Below, piece after piece: positions 45,454-55,730 of a stretch of 64,000 bases of DNA. How positions within the stretch are numbered: the first letter of the stretch is position 1; the number at the start of each line of letters is the position of its first letter. Origin of the DNA: Rubneribacter badeniensis (GTDB taxonomy: Bacteria > Actinomycetota > Coriobacteriia > Coriobacteriales > Eggerthellaceae); NCBI RefSeq assembly GCF_002899695.1, contig NZ_PPEL01000004.1:1-64000 (forward strand), in the 5' to 3' direction. The notes beneath the pieces are model-generated. The model was given only the letters and a program-made list of their open reading frames with translations. It was not told the origin of the DNA and made no database searches. A program made the position numbers and the translations under genes.

Positions 45454-46977
45454 TTGTCCGGTGCGAAAGCAAAAGCGTTGGTGTCGTCGTTGCGGTGGCA
45501 TCATCTGGGATTCGCCTTCGTGTGGGCGGTCATGTTCGGCGGCCTGTCGGCACCTGCAGGCATGGTCGGCTCGTCCGCGGGTGCGGCGGCCCTCGGAGTG
45601 TTCGAGGCATGCCAGCAGGTTTGCGTCATCGCGGCGGTGGCGTTGTCTGCGCTCGCCGAGCGGCGCGTTCCGGCGTTCCCGCCGCGCCTCGCGTACGCGG
45701 CGGGCGCCGCGTTGGCTGCGGGGACGCTCGCGTTCAGCGCGGCGCTTCCCTCCGGAGGGGAGCCCTCCGTCGTCGGCGCCGCGCTGGCCGGCGTGCTCGT
45801 CGGCGGCGCGGCCGGGTTCTTCTACGCGTCGTGGCAGCAGTTCTTCGCTTCGGAGGGCGCCTCGCGCACGGCCATCTGCATCCCTTTGTCGGCGGTGCTG
45901 TCCGTTGCCGTGAGCGCCGTGGTCGGTGCGCTGCCCGACGCCGTTCGGACGGTGTGCGTCGTCGGCGTGCTGCCGGCTGCGTCGGCCGCGACCTTGCGCC
46001 TGAGCCTGTCCGAGATCGTCCCCGCCGATCCTGCTTTGCGCATGACGCGCGCGCTTGCGGCGGCTGCGGCGCGGGATCTGTGGAAGCCCGTGTTCTGCAC
46101 GTGCGCCATCGGGTTCGTGTGGCAGCTCGTGGCGGGCTTGTTCTCGGTTTCGGCCGACGCCTCGTCGGCGGCGGGGTTCGGCGGTTTGGCGCTTGCGTCC
46201 GCGGTGGTGCTGCTCATCGAGTTGTTCTCCGAACGCGGCTTCGAGGCGCTGCGGGTGTACCAGGTGCTGTTCCCGCTCGTGACGGGCGTGTTCATGCTGC
46301 CGTCTCTTCTGGGCGTGCAGTTCGCGCCGCTTGTGGTGGGCATGCTGCTGTTCGGATTCGAGATATTGAACCTGCTGCTCATCGTGACGTGCGCGGTGTA
46401 TTCGAGCGAGCGCGGCGTGCCGGCGGCCCAGACGTACGCGTTGTGCGTGGGGCCGACGCTCGTGGCCATGTTCGCGGGGGACGCGATGGGCAAAAGGCTC
46501 GGACCTATCGTCGCATACGACTTCGCCTTGGGCGTGAACGTGCTGTTCTTGTGCGTGTACGCGCTGTCCATGGTGCTGTTCCTCGTGTCGTTTCGCCGTC
46601 GCAGGCGCCAAGCCGGCACGGACGAGGCCGGCGAAGAAGGCCGCATCGACGTCGCCGTGGTGGGCGGTAGCCACCCTCTCGCCGCACCCGAGCGCGTTTG
46701 TGCCGACGCCGTCTCTGAGTCCGGTTTCGCATCCGGTTCGGACGCGGGGTGCGACCCCCCGGCCTCGCTCGACGCGCGCTTCGACGCGCTCGGGCTGGCC
46801 GATCCGTTCAGCAAGCGGGAGCGCGAGGTGGTGGCGCTCGTCCTGCGCGGCAACAACGTGCCCGCCGTCGCGCGCAAGCTCTACATCTCCGAGAACACGG
46901 TGCGCGACCACATGAAGAGCATCTACCGCAAAGCCGGCGTCCACTCCCGTCAAGAGCTCATCGACCTGCTCGATTGA
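45454..46977 (+). CDS. Membrane-bound LuxR-family transcriptional regulator
   Basis: This is a 507-residue multi-pass membrane protein with a C-terminal LuxR HTH (FSKREREVVALVLRGNNVPA, then LYISENTVRDHMKSIYRKAG). TTG 45454 is inferred as the start because GGGGAGGGG lies just upstream. The frame is open from 45355. It is codirectional with the FAD reductase at 47149, 171 bp away, its likely target. A C11 run lies between them. Confidence 0.88.
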   Translation: MSGAKAKALVSSLRWHHLGFAFVWAVMFGGLSAPAGMVGSSAGAAALGVFEACQQVCVIAAVALSALAERRVPAFPPRLAYAAGAALAAGTLAFSAALPSGGEPSVVGAALAGVLVGGAAGFFYASWQQFFASEGASRTAICIPLSAVLSVAVSAVVGALPDAVRTVCVVGVLPAASAATLRLSLSEIVPADPALRMTRALAAAAARDLWKPVFCTCAIGFVWQLVAGLFSVSADASSAAGFGGLALASAVVLLIELFSERGFEALRVYQVLFPLVTGVFMLPSLLGVQFAPLVVGMLLFGFEILNLLLIVTCAVYSSERGVPAAQTYALCVGPTLVAMFAGDAMGKRLGPIVAYDFALGVNVLFLCVYALSMVLFLVSFRRRRRQAGTDEAGEEGRIDVAVVGGSHPLAAPERVCADAVSESGFASGSDAGCDPPASLDARFDALGLADPFSKREREVVALVLRGNNVPAVARKLYISENTVRDHMKSIYRKAGVHSRQELIDLLD

Positions 46978-46986
46978 CCCTGGGCA

Positions 46987-46997
46987 CCCCCCCCCCC
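46987..46997. repeat. Homopolymer C11 tract
   Basis: Eleven C residues occur 10 bp past the LuxR stop, followed by GCAAAGTGGGGG. It could form a hairpin stem and is prone to slippage or sequencing error. Confidence 0.8.
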
Positions 46998-47148
46998 GCA
47001 AAGTGGGGGATTCCCCTCCTTCCATCTGCCGCGATGCCGAACAACCCGAATCATGGGATGCGCTTTTCCCCGTCCGGGAATAAGCTGCGCTTCGAGCCGC
47101 TGCGGAAAGGCGGCGGGAAGAGGGTTGTTCGAACAAGGAAGGATCGAA

Positions 47149-48831
47149 ATGGGCGTATCGACGGAAATCTCAAGGAGGAACCTGCTCAAAGGGGCCGTTC
47201 TGAGCGCGGCAGGGGTCGCGGCGCTCGGCGTCATGGGGTGCAGCCCCCAGGCTCCGGACGCTTCGGGCGATGCGGGCGCGGGTGCGACGGACGGGCAGGG
47301 CGCCCACACGTGGGAGATCAAACCCGAGCCCATCGCGGCCGACCAGATCAAGGAGACGGTTGACACCGAGGTGCTCGTCATCGGCGGCGGCTACTCCGGC
47401 ACGTGCTGCGCGCTCAGCGCGGCCGAGAACGGCGCGAAGGTGATCCTCGTGGAGAAGGACGCCATGCTCAATGGCCACGGCGTGGGCGGCACGGGCGCCA
47501 TCGGCTCGCGCGAGCTGGACAAGCTGGGCATCAGCTTCGACAAGCCCATCGAGATGGAGCGCTGGGTGTCCACCTGCGGCAACCGCTGCCGCGAATCGCT
47601 CGTGGCGAAGTGGTTCCGCGAGTCCGAGCGCTGCATGAACTGGCTTCTCGACCTGGCCGAGAGAAACGGTGCGACCTGCATGGTCACCGTCGGATCGCGC
47701 AGCACGGTGCATCCCGAGATCGACTGCTACCACATGATCATGGGCGGCGAGATATTCGAGCAGCATTCGGCGGCCGATTTCGTGGAGTACCTGTTCGAGG
47801 CCGAAGCGCTCAAAAACGGCGCGGAGTTCGTCTACGAGATGCCGGCCGTGCAGCTCGTGCAGGACGACGCCGGCAAAGTGACAGGCGCCATCTGCGAGAA
47901 CAAGGACGGCGAGTACGTGCAGTACAACGCCAGCAAGGGCGTGGTGCTGGCCACGGGCGACGTGAGCTACAACGACGAGTACCTCGAGGAGTTCGCGCCC
48001 ATCGCCTTCAAGGTGATGACGCGCCTGTGCTCCGACCAGGGCAACGTGGGCGACGGCCACAACATGGCCGCCTGGGCCGGCGGCGCGTTCCAAGCCGCCC
48101 CGTGGCCGACCATGATGCACCCGCAGGCCGCAGCCGCGTTCCACGGGCCCTTCCTGTTCGTGAACCCCGAGGGCAAGCGCTTCATGAACGAGGCCACCTG
48201 GGTGCAAGGCAAATGCGTCGGGGTCATGGTGAACGGCGGCGCCGACCACGCGTGGTCCATCTTCGACGCCAATTGGCAGACCGATCTGCTCGACAGCCTG
48301 CAGTACGGCGGCGGCATGTTCTGGGACAGCTTCCGCGCCTTTGGCACCGACTACCAGACGGCGGTGGACGCCCATACCCAGACGGTCGAGACGGGCTTGG
48401 AGAGCGCTCCGTCCTACTACAAGCGAGCCGACACGCTCGAAGAGCTGGCGCAGTTGATCGAGGTGGACAAAGACACGCTCCTTTCGACGATCGAGCGGTA
48501 CAACGAGCGCTGCGAAGCGGGCGAGGACGTGGACTTCTACAAGGAAAGCCATTTCCTGTACCCCATCAAGGAAGGTCCCTTCACGGCGTGCATGGTGGCG
48601 CCCGGTTTGCTGGGCGTGTGCGGCGGCATCCATATCTCGGACGACTTCGAGGTGCTCAACGATGCCGACGAGCCGGTGGGTGGCCTCTACGCCATCGGCA
48701 ATTGCGCGGGCGACATCTACGCCTACGATTATCCCATCAACGTGCAGGGCAACAGCCACGGTCGCTGCCTTGTCGAGGGCAAGTGCCTGGGCGAGCAGTT
48801 GGCCGGCGTGTACGATCAGGTGAAAGCGTAG
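47149..48831 (+). CDS. Tat-exported FAD-dependent oxidoreductase (fumarate-reductase-like)
   Basis: This 560-residue protein has a Tat signal (STEISRRNLLKGAVLSAAG) and a lipobox VMGC. The FAD_binding_2 fold follows: VLVIGGGYSGTCCALSAAEN, then LEGVVLATGD-like KGVVLATGDVSYN and a C-terminal YAIGNCAGDIYAYDYP. It is a single-cofactor flavoprotein with no FMN-bind domain, so it probably receives electrons from a partner cytochrome or quinol route. The family reduces fumarate-, urocanate- or drug-like acceptors; the substrate is unknown. ATG 47149 follows AAGGAAGG. The adjacent LuxR gene probably controls it. Confidence 0.9.
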   Translation: MGVSTEISRRNLLKGAVLSAAGVAALGVMGCSPQAPDASGDAGAGATDGQGAHTWEIKPEPIAADQIKETVDTEVLVIGGGYSGTCCALSAAENGAKVILVEKDAMLNGHGVGGTGAIGSRELDKLGISFDKPIEMERWVSTCGNRCRESLVAKWFRESERCMNWLLDLAERNGATCMVTVGSRSTVHPEIDCYHMIMGGEIFEQHSAADFVEYLFEAEALKNGAEFVYEMPAVQLVQDDAGKVTGAICENKDGEYVQYNASKGVVLATGDVSYNDEYLEEFAPIAFKVMTRLCSDQGNVGDGHNMAAWAGGAFQAAPWPTMMHPQAAAAFHGPFLFVNPEGKRFMNEATWVQGKCVGVMVNGGADHAWSIFDANWQTDLLDSLQYGGGMFWDSFRAFGTDYQTAVDAHTQTVETGLESAPSYYKRADTLEELAQLIEVDKDTLLSTIERYNERCEAGEDVDFYKESHFLYPIKEGPFTACMVAPGLLGVCGGIHISDDFEVLNDADEPVGGLYAIGNCAGDIYAYDYPINVQGNSHGRCLVEGKCLGEQLAGVYDQVKA

Positions 48832-48838
48832 CGCGACC

Positions 48839-49345
48839 ATGGATGCGGATGCCGCCTTCGCCCATTTGGAGGAATTGCTCGACCGGCTGCCCGCCATGCA
48901 AAAGCAAGGGGAGCGTCTTGCCCGAGCGCGCGAGGCGGCGCGCATCGCGGGCCTCGAATCCGAGCGGGCGACGCGCGCCGCGCTGCTCGCGGTTGCCGAG
49001 GAGCGCCAGCGCGCCGCCGAGGAAAGGCTCGCGCGCGCAAGCGAGAGAGCACTTTCCGATGGCGGCGGCAAGGAAGGGCGCGGCGTGGACGACGCGCGTC
49101 GCGCCGTGCTCCAGGCGTCGTCGCTGCGCGGGTTTCGCGTCGGGCCTTGCCGAAACGCAGAGCGCGCGTTGGAGCGCGCCCTCGAAGAGGGGCCGTTCGA
49201 TGCGGTGGACGATGCCCGTGCGGCGCTTGTGGACTATACGACCCTTTCTTCCCTTGAGGAAGAGGTGGCTGCGTATCAGCGAGACTACGCTCAGACGCTT
49301 GAGCGTTGCGAGCGGGCCATGGCCTTGCGATCGACCGAGCTTTAG
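48839..49345 (+). CDS. Small coiled-coil protein of unknown function
   Basis: This 168-residue, strongly helical Ala/Arg/Glu-rich protein ([20 protein letters not shown], then [19 protein letters not shown]) begins 7 bp after the FAD reductase. It has no signal peptide or membrane span. It may be cotranscribed with the reductase. The composition is like a coding frame, but no family is recognised. It could be a chaperone-like partner. Confidence 0.6.
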   Translation: MDADAAFAHLEELLDRLPAMQKQGERLARAREAARIAGLESERATRAALLAVAEERQRAAEERLARASERALSDGGGKEGRGVDDARRAVLQASSLRGFRVGPCRNAERALERALEEGPFDAVDDARAALVDYTTLSSLEEEVAAYQRDYAQTLERCERAMALRSTEL

Positions 49346-49418
49346 TCGAAGGATGTCAACGGATCGGTAAAAAAGGCGCGAAAAGCAGAATCCCGCGCAT
49401 TTTTCCCTCCGCATGGCG

Positions 49419-49424
49419 TATAGT
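49419..49424 (+). promoter_or_regulatory. Putative -10 box of cspA
   Basis: TATAGT about 95 bp before the csp ATG would leave a leader typical of cold-shock genes. Confidence 0.45.
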
Positions 49425-49518
49425 GGACGAGTGCTCTCGAGGTGAGGGCGAGTGCTGCCGCCACGCAGCATGCAGTGTTACCTTCCCGAGGGATCGGGAA
49501 GAGGAAAGAGGATTTAAG

Positions 49519-49722
49519 ATGGCGCAAGGTACTGTGAAGTGGTTCAATCCCGAGAAGGGCTACGGCTTCATCTCCCAGAACGACGGCGAGGATCTCTTCG
49601 TCCACTTCTCCGAGATCAAGATGGACGGGTTCAAGACCCTCGACGAGGGCGCAGCGGTCGAGTTCGACGTCACCACGGGCCAGAACGGCAAGCTCCAGGC
49701 GAGCAACGTGGTGAAGCTGTAA
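49519..49722 (+). CDS. cspA: Cold shock protein CspA-like
   Basis: This 67-residue single cold-shock domain starts [18 protein letters not shown], with RNP1 KGYGFI and RNP2 LFVHF. It binds single-stranded nucleic acid and acts as an RNA chaperone. ATG 49519 follows GAGGAAAGAGG. It has its own probable promoter and a strong terminator. Confidence 0.98.
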   Translation: MAQGTVKWFNPEKGYGFISQNDGEDLFVHFSEIKMDGFKTLDEGAAVEFDVTTGQNGKLQASNVVKL

Positions 49723-49742
49723 ACACCTTTTGCCAACGCCGA

Positions 49743-49775
49743 AATGCCCCCACCTCGCGCGGGGGCATTTTTTTT
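49743..49775 (+). terminator. Rho-independent terminator of cspA
   Basis: ATGCCCCC pairs with GGGGGCAT across a 9-bp loop, followed by eight T residues (49768-49775). It is 22 bp past the cspA stop. Confidence 0.95.
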
Positions 49776-49859
49776 GCGCGCAGAGCGAGGCTTCCGGCGT
49801 CGGTCTCGGGAGAGGGCGACGTGGTCCTCTCTGTTGAGCCAAGACTGACGCAGGCCCGT

Positions 49860-50170
49860 GTTCGCCGAGCTTCGAGCCGAGCTTATCCTGATCGGGCCTT
49901 CCGAAACGCCCGCTCCGAGGAAGGTCAGCTCGATATCGGGCGAACGTGAGCTCGCATCAATCCCGGTTTGACACGGACGTCGCGCCGAAATGGCAGAGAT
50001 CGCGTCTTGTGCATAGGCTGCCGAGCGCCTTTCCGTCCCGGCGAGGGCGTTTCCCCAGGTTGGGATCCCTGCCGGAACCGCTTCCGGCCCTACGGGGCGC
50101 TTTTTCGGAGGAAAACCTATGCACAAGACGCGATCCGTGCCGTTTCGGGCCGAACTCTGCGTCAAGCCAA
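49860..50170. repeat. Long imperfect palindromic intergenic element, copy B
   Basis: The left arm (about 49967-50017; ATGGCAGAGATCGCGTCTTG then TGCATAGG) is mirrored by a right arm (50117-50166; CCTATGCACAAGACGCGATC then CGTGCC). It matches copy A (1886-2160) in both arms and the centre. A further half-arm (CCAATTCCGGTTTGGCAGAG) lies near 50310-50330. The rest of 49776-50471 contains no supported gene. Confidence 0.7.
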
Positions 50171-50471
50171 GGTCGGCGGGTGCCGGGTCGGCCCGCCAAG
50201 CAAGGCCCCGCCGACATTTCGGAAAGCCCTGCTCGTTAGGCGGGGGAAAGGGCTTCCGAAGCGTCCGATAAGGGGAGGTTCGGCTCGATGATGAGCGAAT
50301 GCAGGTTCGCGCCAATTCCGGTTTGGCAGAGAGGCGCGGTCGATCTTGCTGCGGGGAGGGGGTCGCGGGCGTCTTCACCCCGACGTCCGTGCGCGGTATG
50401 ATGGATGCGCGCCCCCGCGTTGCGCGCCCGCGCGTGGGCCGCGGAGCCGTCGGGCGCTGAGAGGGGTCGCC

Positions 50472-51029
50472 ATGGACGTATGGAGCGATCCGTGCGCGCA
50501 GCTTGTGGGAGCGGTGCGCCATCATCGGCACTTCGTCGAAGACGAAGCGGCGCGTCTGAGGCTCGCGGGATTTTGCGAGCGCATCCGCGGCGAGGGCGTG
50601 CGCGCGTTTTTCGATGCGGAGTACCCTTCGGGCGGGGGCAAGGCGATCATCGTGAACGAGGCGCAGGGGCGTCTCAACCTGGTGGACGGCAACGCGCACC
50701 TCGTCGCGCTCGTCGCGTGCGACGAGCATGTCACGCTGGCCGACCTCGTGCGCGAGATCGGACGCGACGACTTCGTCCGCACATGGCGCGACGGCTGGGA
50801 GGCGGGTTCGGGCCAAGAGGGCGCCTACGACGTGTACATCCCGATGGACGCGGACGCCTCGCGCATACCCGGTTGCCGCGAGGGCACGGACTGGTTCAAA
50901 AGCCCTCCACAGCCCACCAAGATCATTTCCGCCGACATCGCTTTCGACAGCCCGCTGTTCGCGCCGGAGGACCGCGGCCGCCCGCTCGGCGAGACGGCTC
51001 GCGCCCTCGGGCTTTTGCCGGAGCGATAG
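50472..51029 (+). CDS. Uncharacterised cytosolic protein
   Basis: This 185-residue protein starts MDVWSDPCAQLVGAVRHHRH. It is a soluble, mixed acidic/basic protein with no signal or membrane segment and no motif that I recognise. ATG 50472 has GAGGGG upstream. The codon pattern resembles neighbouring genes. It converges with queA. Confidence 0.7.
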   Translation: MDVWSDPCAQLVGAVRHHRHFVEDEAARLRLAGFCERIRGEGVRAFFDAEYPSGGGKAIIVNEAQGRLNLVDGNAHLVALVACDEHVTLADLVREIGRDDFVRTWRDGWEAGSGQEGAYDVYIPMDADASRIPGCREGTDWFKSPPQPTKIISADIAFDSPLFAPEDRGRPLGETARALGLLPER

Positions 51030-51033
51030 GGGG

Positions 51034-51071
51034 GCACGGCGCGCCCTTCGCGCGCGGCGGGCGCGCCGTGC
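51034..51071. terminator. Probable bidirectional terminator hairpin
   Basis: GCACGGCGCGCC (51034-51045) and GGCGCGCCGTGC (51060-51071) form a 12-bp GC stem between two convergent genes, starting 5 bp past the stop of one. There is no T tract, so termination is an inference from position. Confidence 0.55.
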
Positions 51072-51105
51072 GCGCGGCCTCGAAGGCCGCCTCCCTCGGC
51101 CTTCC

Positions 51106-52185
51106 TCAGCCGATGAGCATCGCGTCGCCGAACGAGAGCATGCGGTAGCGCTCGGCGACGGCATGGGCGTAGGCGGCCATGATGTTGTCGCGGGTGGAGA
51201 ACGCGGAGACGAGCATCATGAGCGTGGAGCGCGGCACGTGGAAGTTCGTAATGAGGGCGTCCACCGCGTGAAACTCGTATCCGGGCAGGATGTAGAGCGA
51301 GGTGGCCTCGCGATCTTTCGGCACGAGGCGGCCCGCTTCGGCGTCCCAGGCGCTCTCGAGGCTGCGCACGCTCGTCGTGCCCACGGCCACCACGCGCCCG
51401 CCTCGCTCCCGCGCCTCGTTGACGGCATCGGCGGTGCGCTGCCCCACGGTGTAGAACTCGGTGTGGATGACGTGGCGCTCGGGGTCGTCCTCGTCCACGA
51501 TGCGGAACGTGTCGAGGCCCACCTCCAGCTCCACCGTCTCCCATCCCACGCCCTTCTCGCGCAGCCGGTCGATGAGCGCGGGCGTGAAGTGCAGTCCGGC
51601 CGTGGGGGCCGCAGCCGAGCTTTCGCGGCGGGAGTACACGGTTTGGTACAGTTCCTCGTCGCCTGCGTAGTCTTTGATGTAGGGCGGCAGCGGCGTGCGG
51701 CCGACCGCGTGCAACGCCTCGTCGAGCGAGGGCAGCGTCGTCGAGAGCCGCGCGACGCGCTCGCCTTTCTGGGCGTTTTGTGCCCAGTCCACGACCTCTG
51801 CCGACAGCACCGTGTTGCCCGCGGCGTCCGCGAAGTCCACCACGGCCCCGCTTCCGGGCTTGAGGCGCTTTCCGGGCCGCACGAGCACTTCCCACAGGGC
51901 GCTTCTGTTTTGGGTGGGCGTGCCGTGCTGGCGCAGCAGGAACACCTCGGCCGCACCTCCCGTGCCGCGCTTTTTTCCGATGAGGCGCGCCGGCATGACG
52001 CGCGTCTCGTTCGCCACGAGCACGTCTCCCGGATGCAGGTAGTCGACGATGTCGCGGAACACGCGATCCTCGAGCGCGCCGGTCGCGCGGTCCATGACGA
52101 GCAGACGGCAGCCGTCGCGGTCGGGCGCGGGCTCTTGTGCGATGAGCTCGGGGGGCAGGTCGTAGTCGAAGTCGCTCGTGAGCAT
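51106..52185 (-). CDS. queA: S-adenosylmethionine:tRNA ribosyltransferase-isomerase QueA
   Basis: This 359-residue enzyme moves the ribosyl part of SAM onto preQ1 in tRNA to form epoxyqueuosine. Motifs include FDYDLPPELIAQEPAPDRD, MPARLIGKKRGTGGAAEVFL, PTAGLHFTPAL and NFHVPRSTLMMLVSAF. ATG 52185 follows AAGGAA; the frame is open to 52239 without support. It lies with queH and tgt, the other steps of queuosine synthesis. Confidence 0.97.
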   Translation of the reverse strand: MLTSDFDYDLPPELIAQEPAPDRDGCRLLVMDRATGALEDRVFRDIVDYLHPGDVLVANETRVMPARLIGKKRGTGGAAEVFLLRQHGTPTQNRSALWEVLVRPGKRLKPGSGAVVDFADAAGNTVLSAEVVDWAQNAQKGERVARLSTTLPSLDEALHAVGRTPLPPYIKDYAGDEELYQTVYSRRESSAAAPTAGLHFTPALIDRLREKGVGWETVELEVGLDTFRIVDEDDPERHVIHTEFYTVGQRTADAVNEARERGGRVVAVGTTSVRSLESAWDAEAGRLVPKDREATSLYILPGYEFHAVDALITNFHVPRSTLMMLVSAFSTRDNIMAAYAHAVAERYRMLSFGDAMLIG

Positions 52186-52228
52186 GTCGGTTCCTTCGTG
52201 CAGGGATGGGGTTCGTTTGAATCCGACT

Positions 52229-52234
52229 ATTATA
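52229..52234 (-). promoter_or_regulatory. Putative -10 box of queA
   Basis: TATAAT on the - strand, 44 bp upstream of the queA ATG. No clear -35 is seen in the GC-rich flank. Confidence 0.5.
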
Positions 52235-52261
52235 GGCATTCGCGGTGCGGCGGGCCAGGGG

Positions 52262-52343
52262 CGGGTTGGGGTCGGCTGTGACGGGCTGCGGTTTGCGAGC
52301 CGGGGTCGGCTCCGGTCCCAGCCCCAACCCTAACCCCAACCCG
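52262..52343. repeat. G-rich inverted repeat (GGGTTGGGG / CCCCAACCC)
   Basis: CGGGTTGGGGT (52262-52272) pairs with ACCCCAACCCG (52333-52343). An overlapping CCCCAACCC lies just before the right arm (52322-52330). Runs of G on one strand could also fold into a quadruplex. It is in the spacer between queH and queA. The rest of 52186-52520 shows nothing else. Confidence 0.6.
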
Positions 52344-52520
52344 CGTCCGATCCTCCGATTCGCCGCGCCGCCGCTCGGCGCTTTGCTTTGAGGGGGCGAA
52401 CGCGCTTCGCGAGCCATGCCGCCAGAGGTCGTGCGGGCGGCGCTTCGAAGTGACGGTGCCCATCGTGCGGACCTTGCTGTTCGTGCCGCGCTCCGTCCCT
52501 TCCCGTCGCCCCATCACGCG

Positions 52521-53315
52521 TCACGCGTCGCCGCGCGCTTCGTCCTCTCCTTCGCGTCTGCGCTCCCTCAAGGTCTTCAGCACGGCGCGTTTTTTGGCCT
52601 GCTTGGCGTCGTAGGCCGCCCGCTCGGCCCGTCGCGCGGCGCGCTCGGCCTCGGCGGCAGCGCGCTCGGCCGCCCGCGCCTCGGCTTCAGCCGCCCGCTC
52701 GGCCGCTCGCGCTGCCTTGCGCGCCTTCCGCTCGGCCTCGGCCTCGGCTTCGGAGAAGCGGCAGCCGCAGTAGTTCTGCCGGTACATGCCGAGCGCCCGG
52801 CTTCGGCGCACGGCCTCGTCGTAGAAAGGCCGGAAGTCCTCGAACACAGCGCGCACGCCCGCGTTCGCCGCCGCGCGCTCAAGCTCCTCGCCGATGACCT
52901 CGGTGAACTGGTACGGGCTGACGGAAAGCGTCGTGCCCACGCCGTCGAAGCCGAGCTCGGCGGCCGTTCGCGCCGTCTCCGAGAGCCGAAGGCGGTAGCA
53001 GGCGCGGCACCGGGCCTCGCGGGCGGAGGGTTCGGTCGCCGAACGCAGCGCGTCGTCGCCGATTGCGGCGAGCGCCGCCGCGCCGACGCGTCCCGCGCAT
53101 GCCTCCCAGGTCGCAGGGTCGTACGGGCCCTCTATGACGGGAAGCCCTTCGCCGTCGGCCCATGCGCGCAGCGTGGCCAGGCGGCGGGCGTGCTCGTCGG
53201 CCGGCGCGATGTTCGAGTTCGCGTAGTAGATGGCGAGGTCGTGCCCTGCCGCGCGCAGGATGCGCGTCGGTTCGAGCGAGCACGGACCGCAGCAGGCGTG
53301 AAGTAGCAATTTCAT
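52521..53315 (-). CDS. queH: Epoxyqueuosine reductase QueH
   Basis: This 264-residue (DUF208) protein reduces epoxyqueuosine to queuosine using Fe-S chemistry. Motifs are MKLLLHACCGPCSLEPTR, YYANSNIAPADEHARR, EARCRACYRLRL, TTLSVSPYQF and NYCGCRFS. The last ~75 residues are a highly charged Ala/Arg/Glu helix absent from typical QueH. ATG 53315 gives the family's exact start; the frame is open to 53447. Confidence 0.94.
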   Translation of the reverse strand: MKLLLHACCGPCSLEPTRILRAAGHDLAIYYANSNIAPADEHARRLATLRAWADGEGLPVIEGPYDPATWEACAGRVGAAALAAIGDDALRSATEPSAREARCRACYRLRLSETARTAAELGFDGVGTTLSVSPYQFTEVIGEELERAAANAGVRAVFEDFRPFYDEAVRRSRALGMYRQNYCGCRFSEAEAEAERKARKAARAAERAAEAEARAAERAAAEAERAARRAERAAYDAKQAKKRAVLKTLRERRREGEDEARGDA

Positions 53316-53407
53316 TGGGTTTCGGCGCTCCTTTGCATCGTCTCGTATACTACCATGTCGAGCGAATTTCGAGCAGAATGCACAATGACGAGCAGAAGGG
53401 CGACGCC

Positions 53408-55433
<2,026 letters not shown>

Positions 55434-55472
55434 GTCCTTAGGGCCCCCGCCAGCGTGACGTGGGTGTGACAG

Positions 55473-55574
55473 GGGCGTGACAGGGGGACGGGGATAGTGT
55501 CACGCTCACGAATGTTTTGCGAAGTTCGAATGCATTGCCGAGCGTGACATTATCCCCGTCCCCCTGTCACGCCC
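55473..55574. repeat. Long hairpin repeat (GTGACAGGGGGACGGGGATA type), complete copy
   Basis: Two 35-bp arms (55473-55507 and 55540-55574) pair with a single mismatch around a 32-bp loop. Each arm contains GTGACAGGGGGACGGGGATA and GTCACGCTC. A second copy starts at 63951 and is cut by the window end. It is probably a MITE or REP-like family member. It could also end tgt transcription. A run of ten G lies just beyond (55600-55609). Confidence 0.8.
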
Positions 55575-55625
55575 TGCGTGGCCTGCATGGGTTTGCGGCG
55601 GGGGGGGGGTACTGAGGCTTCTCGC

Positions 55626-55653
55626 TTTACACCATTTACGCTTGTGGCATAAT
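55626..55653 (+). promoter_or_regulatory. Promoter of secDF
   Basis: TTTACA (55626-55631), a 16-bp spacer and CATAAT (55648-55653) make a good vegetative promoter 77 bp before the secDF ATG. Confidence 0.72.
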
Positions 55654-55730
55654 AAGGCGGTTCGGCCTCCGGGCGCACCCTGCGCGCAGGGCCGGATCGA
55701 ACAGCGAAAAGGACACGAGGGAGAACCTCC

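Noticed and set aside
48839-49345. Chance open frame after the FAD reductase
   Set aside because: I kept it as a low-confidence gene rather than a shadow because it starts 7 bp downstream of the reductase and no competing gene overlaps it.
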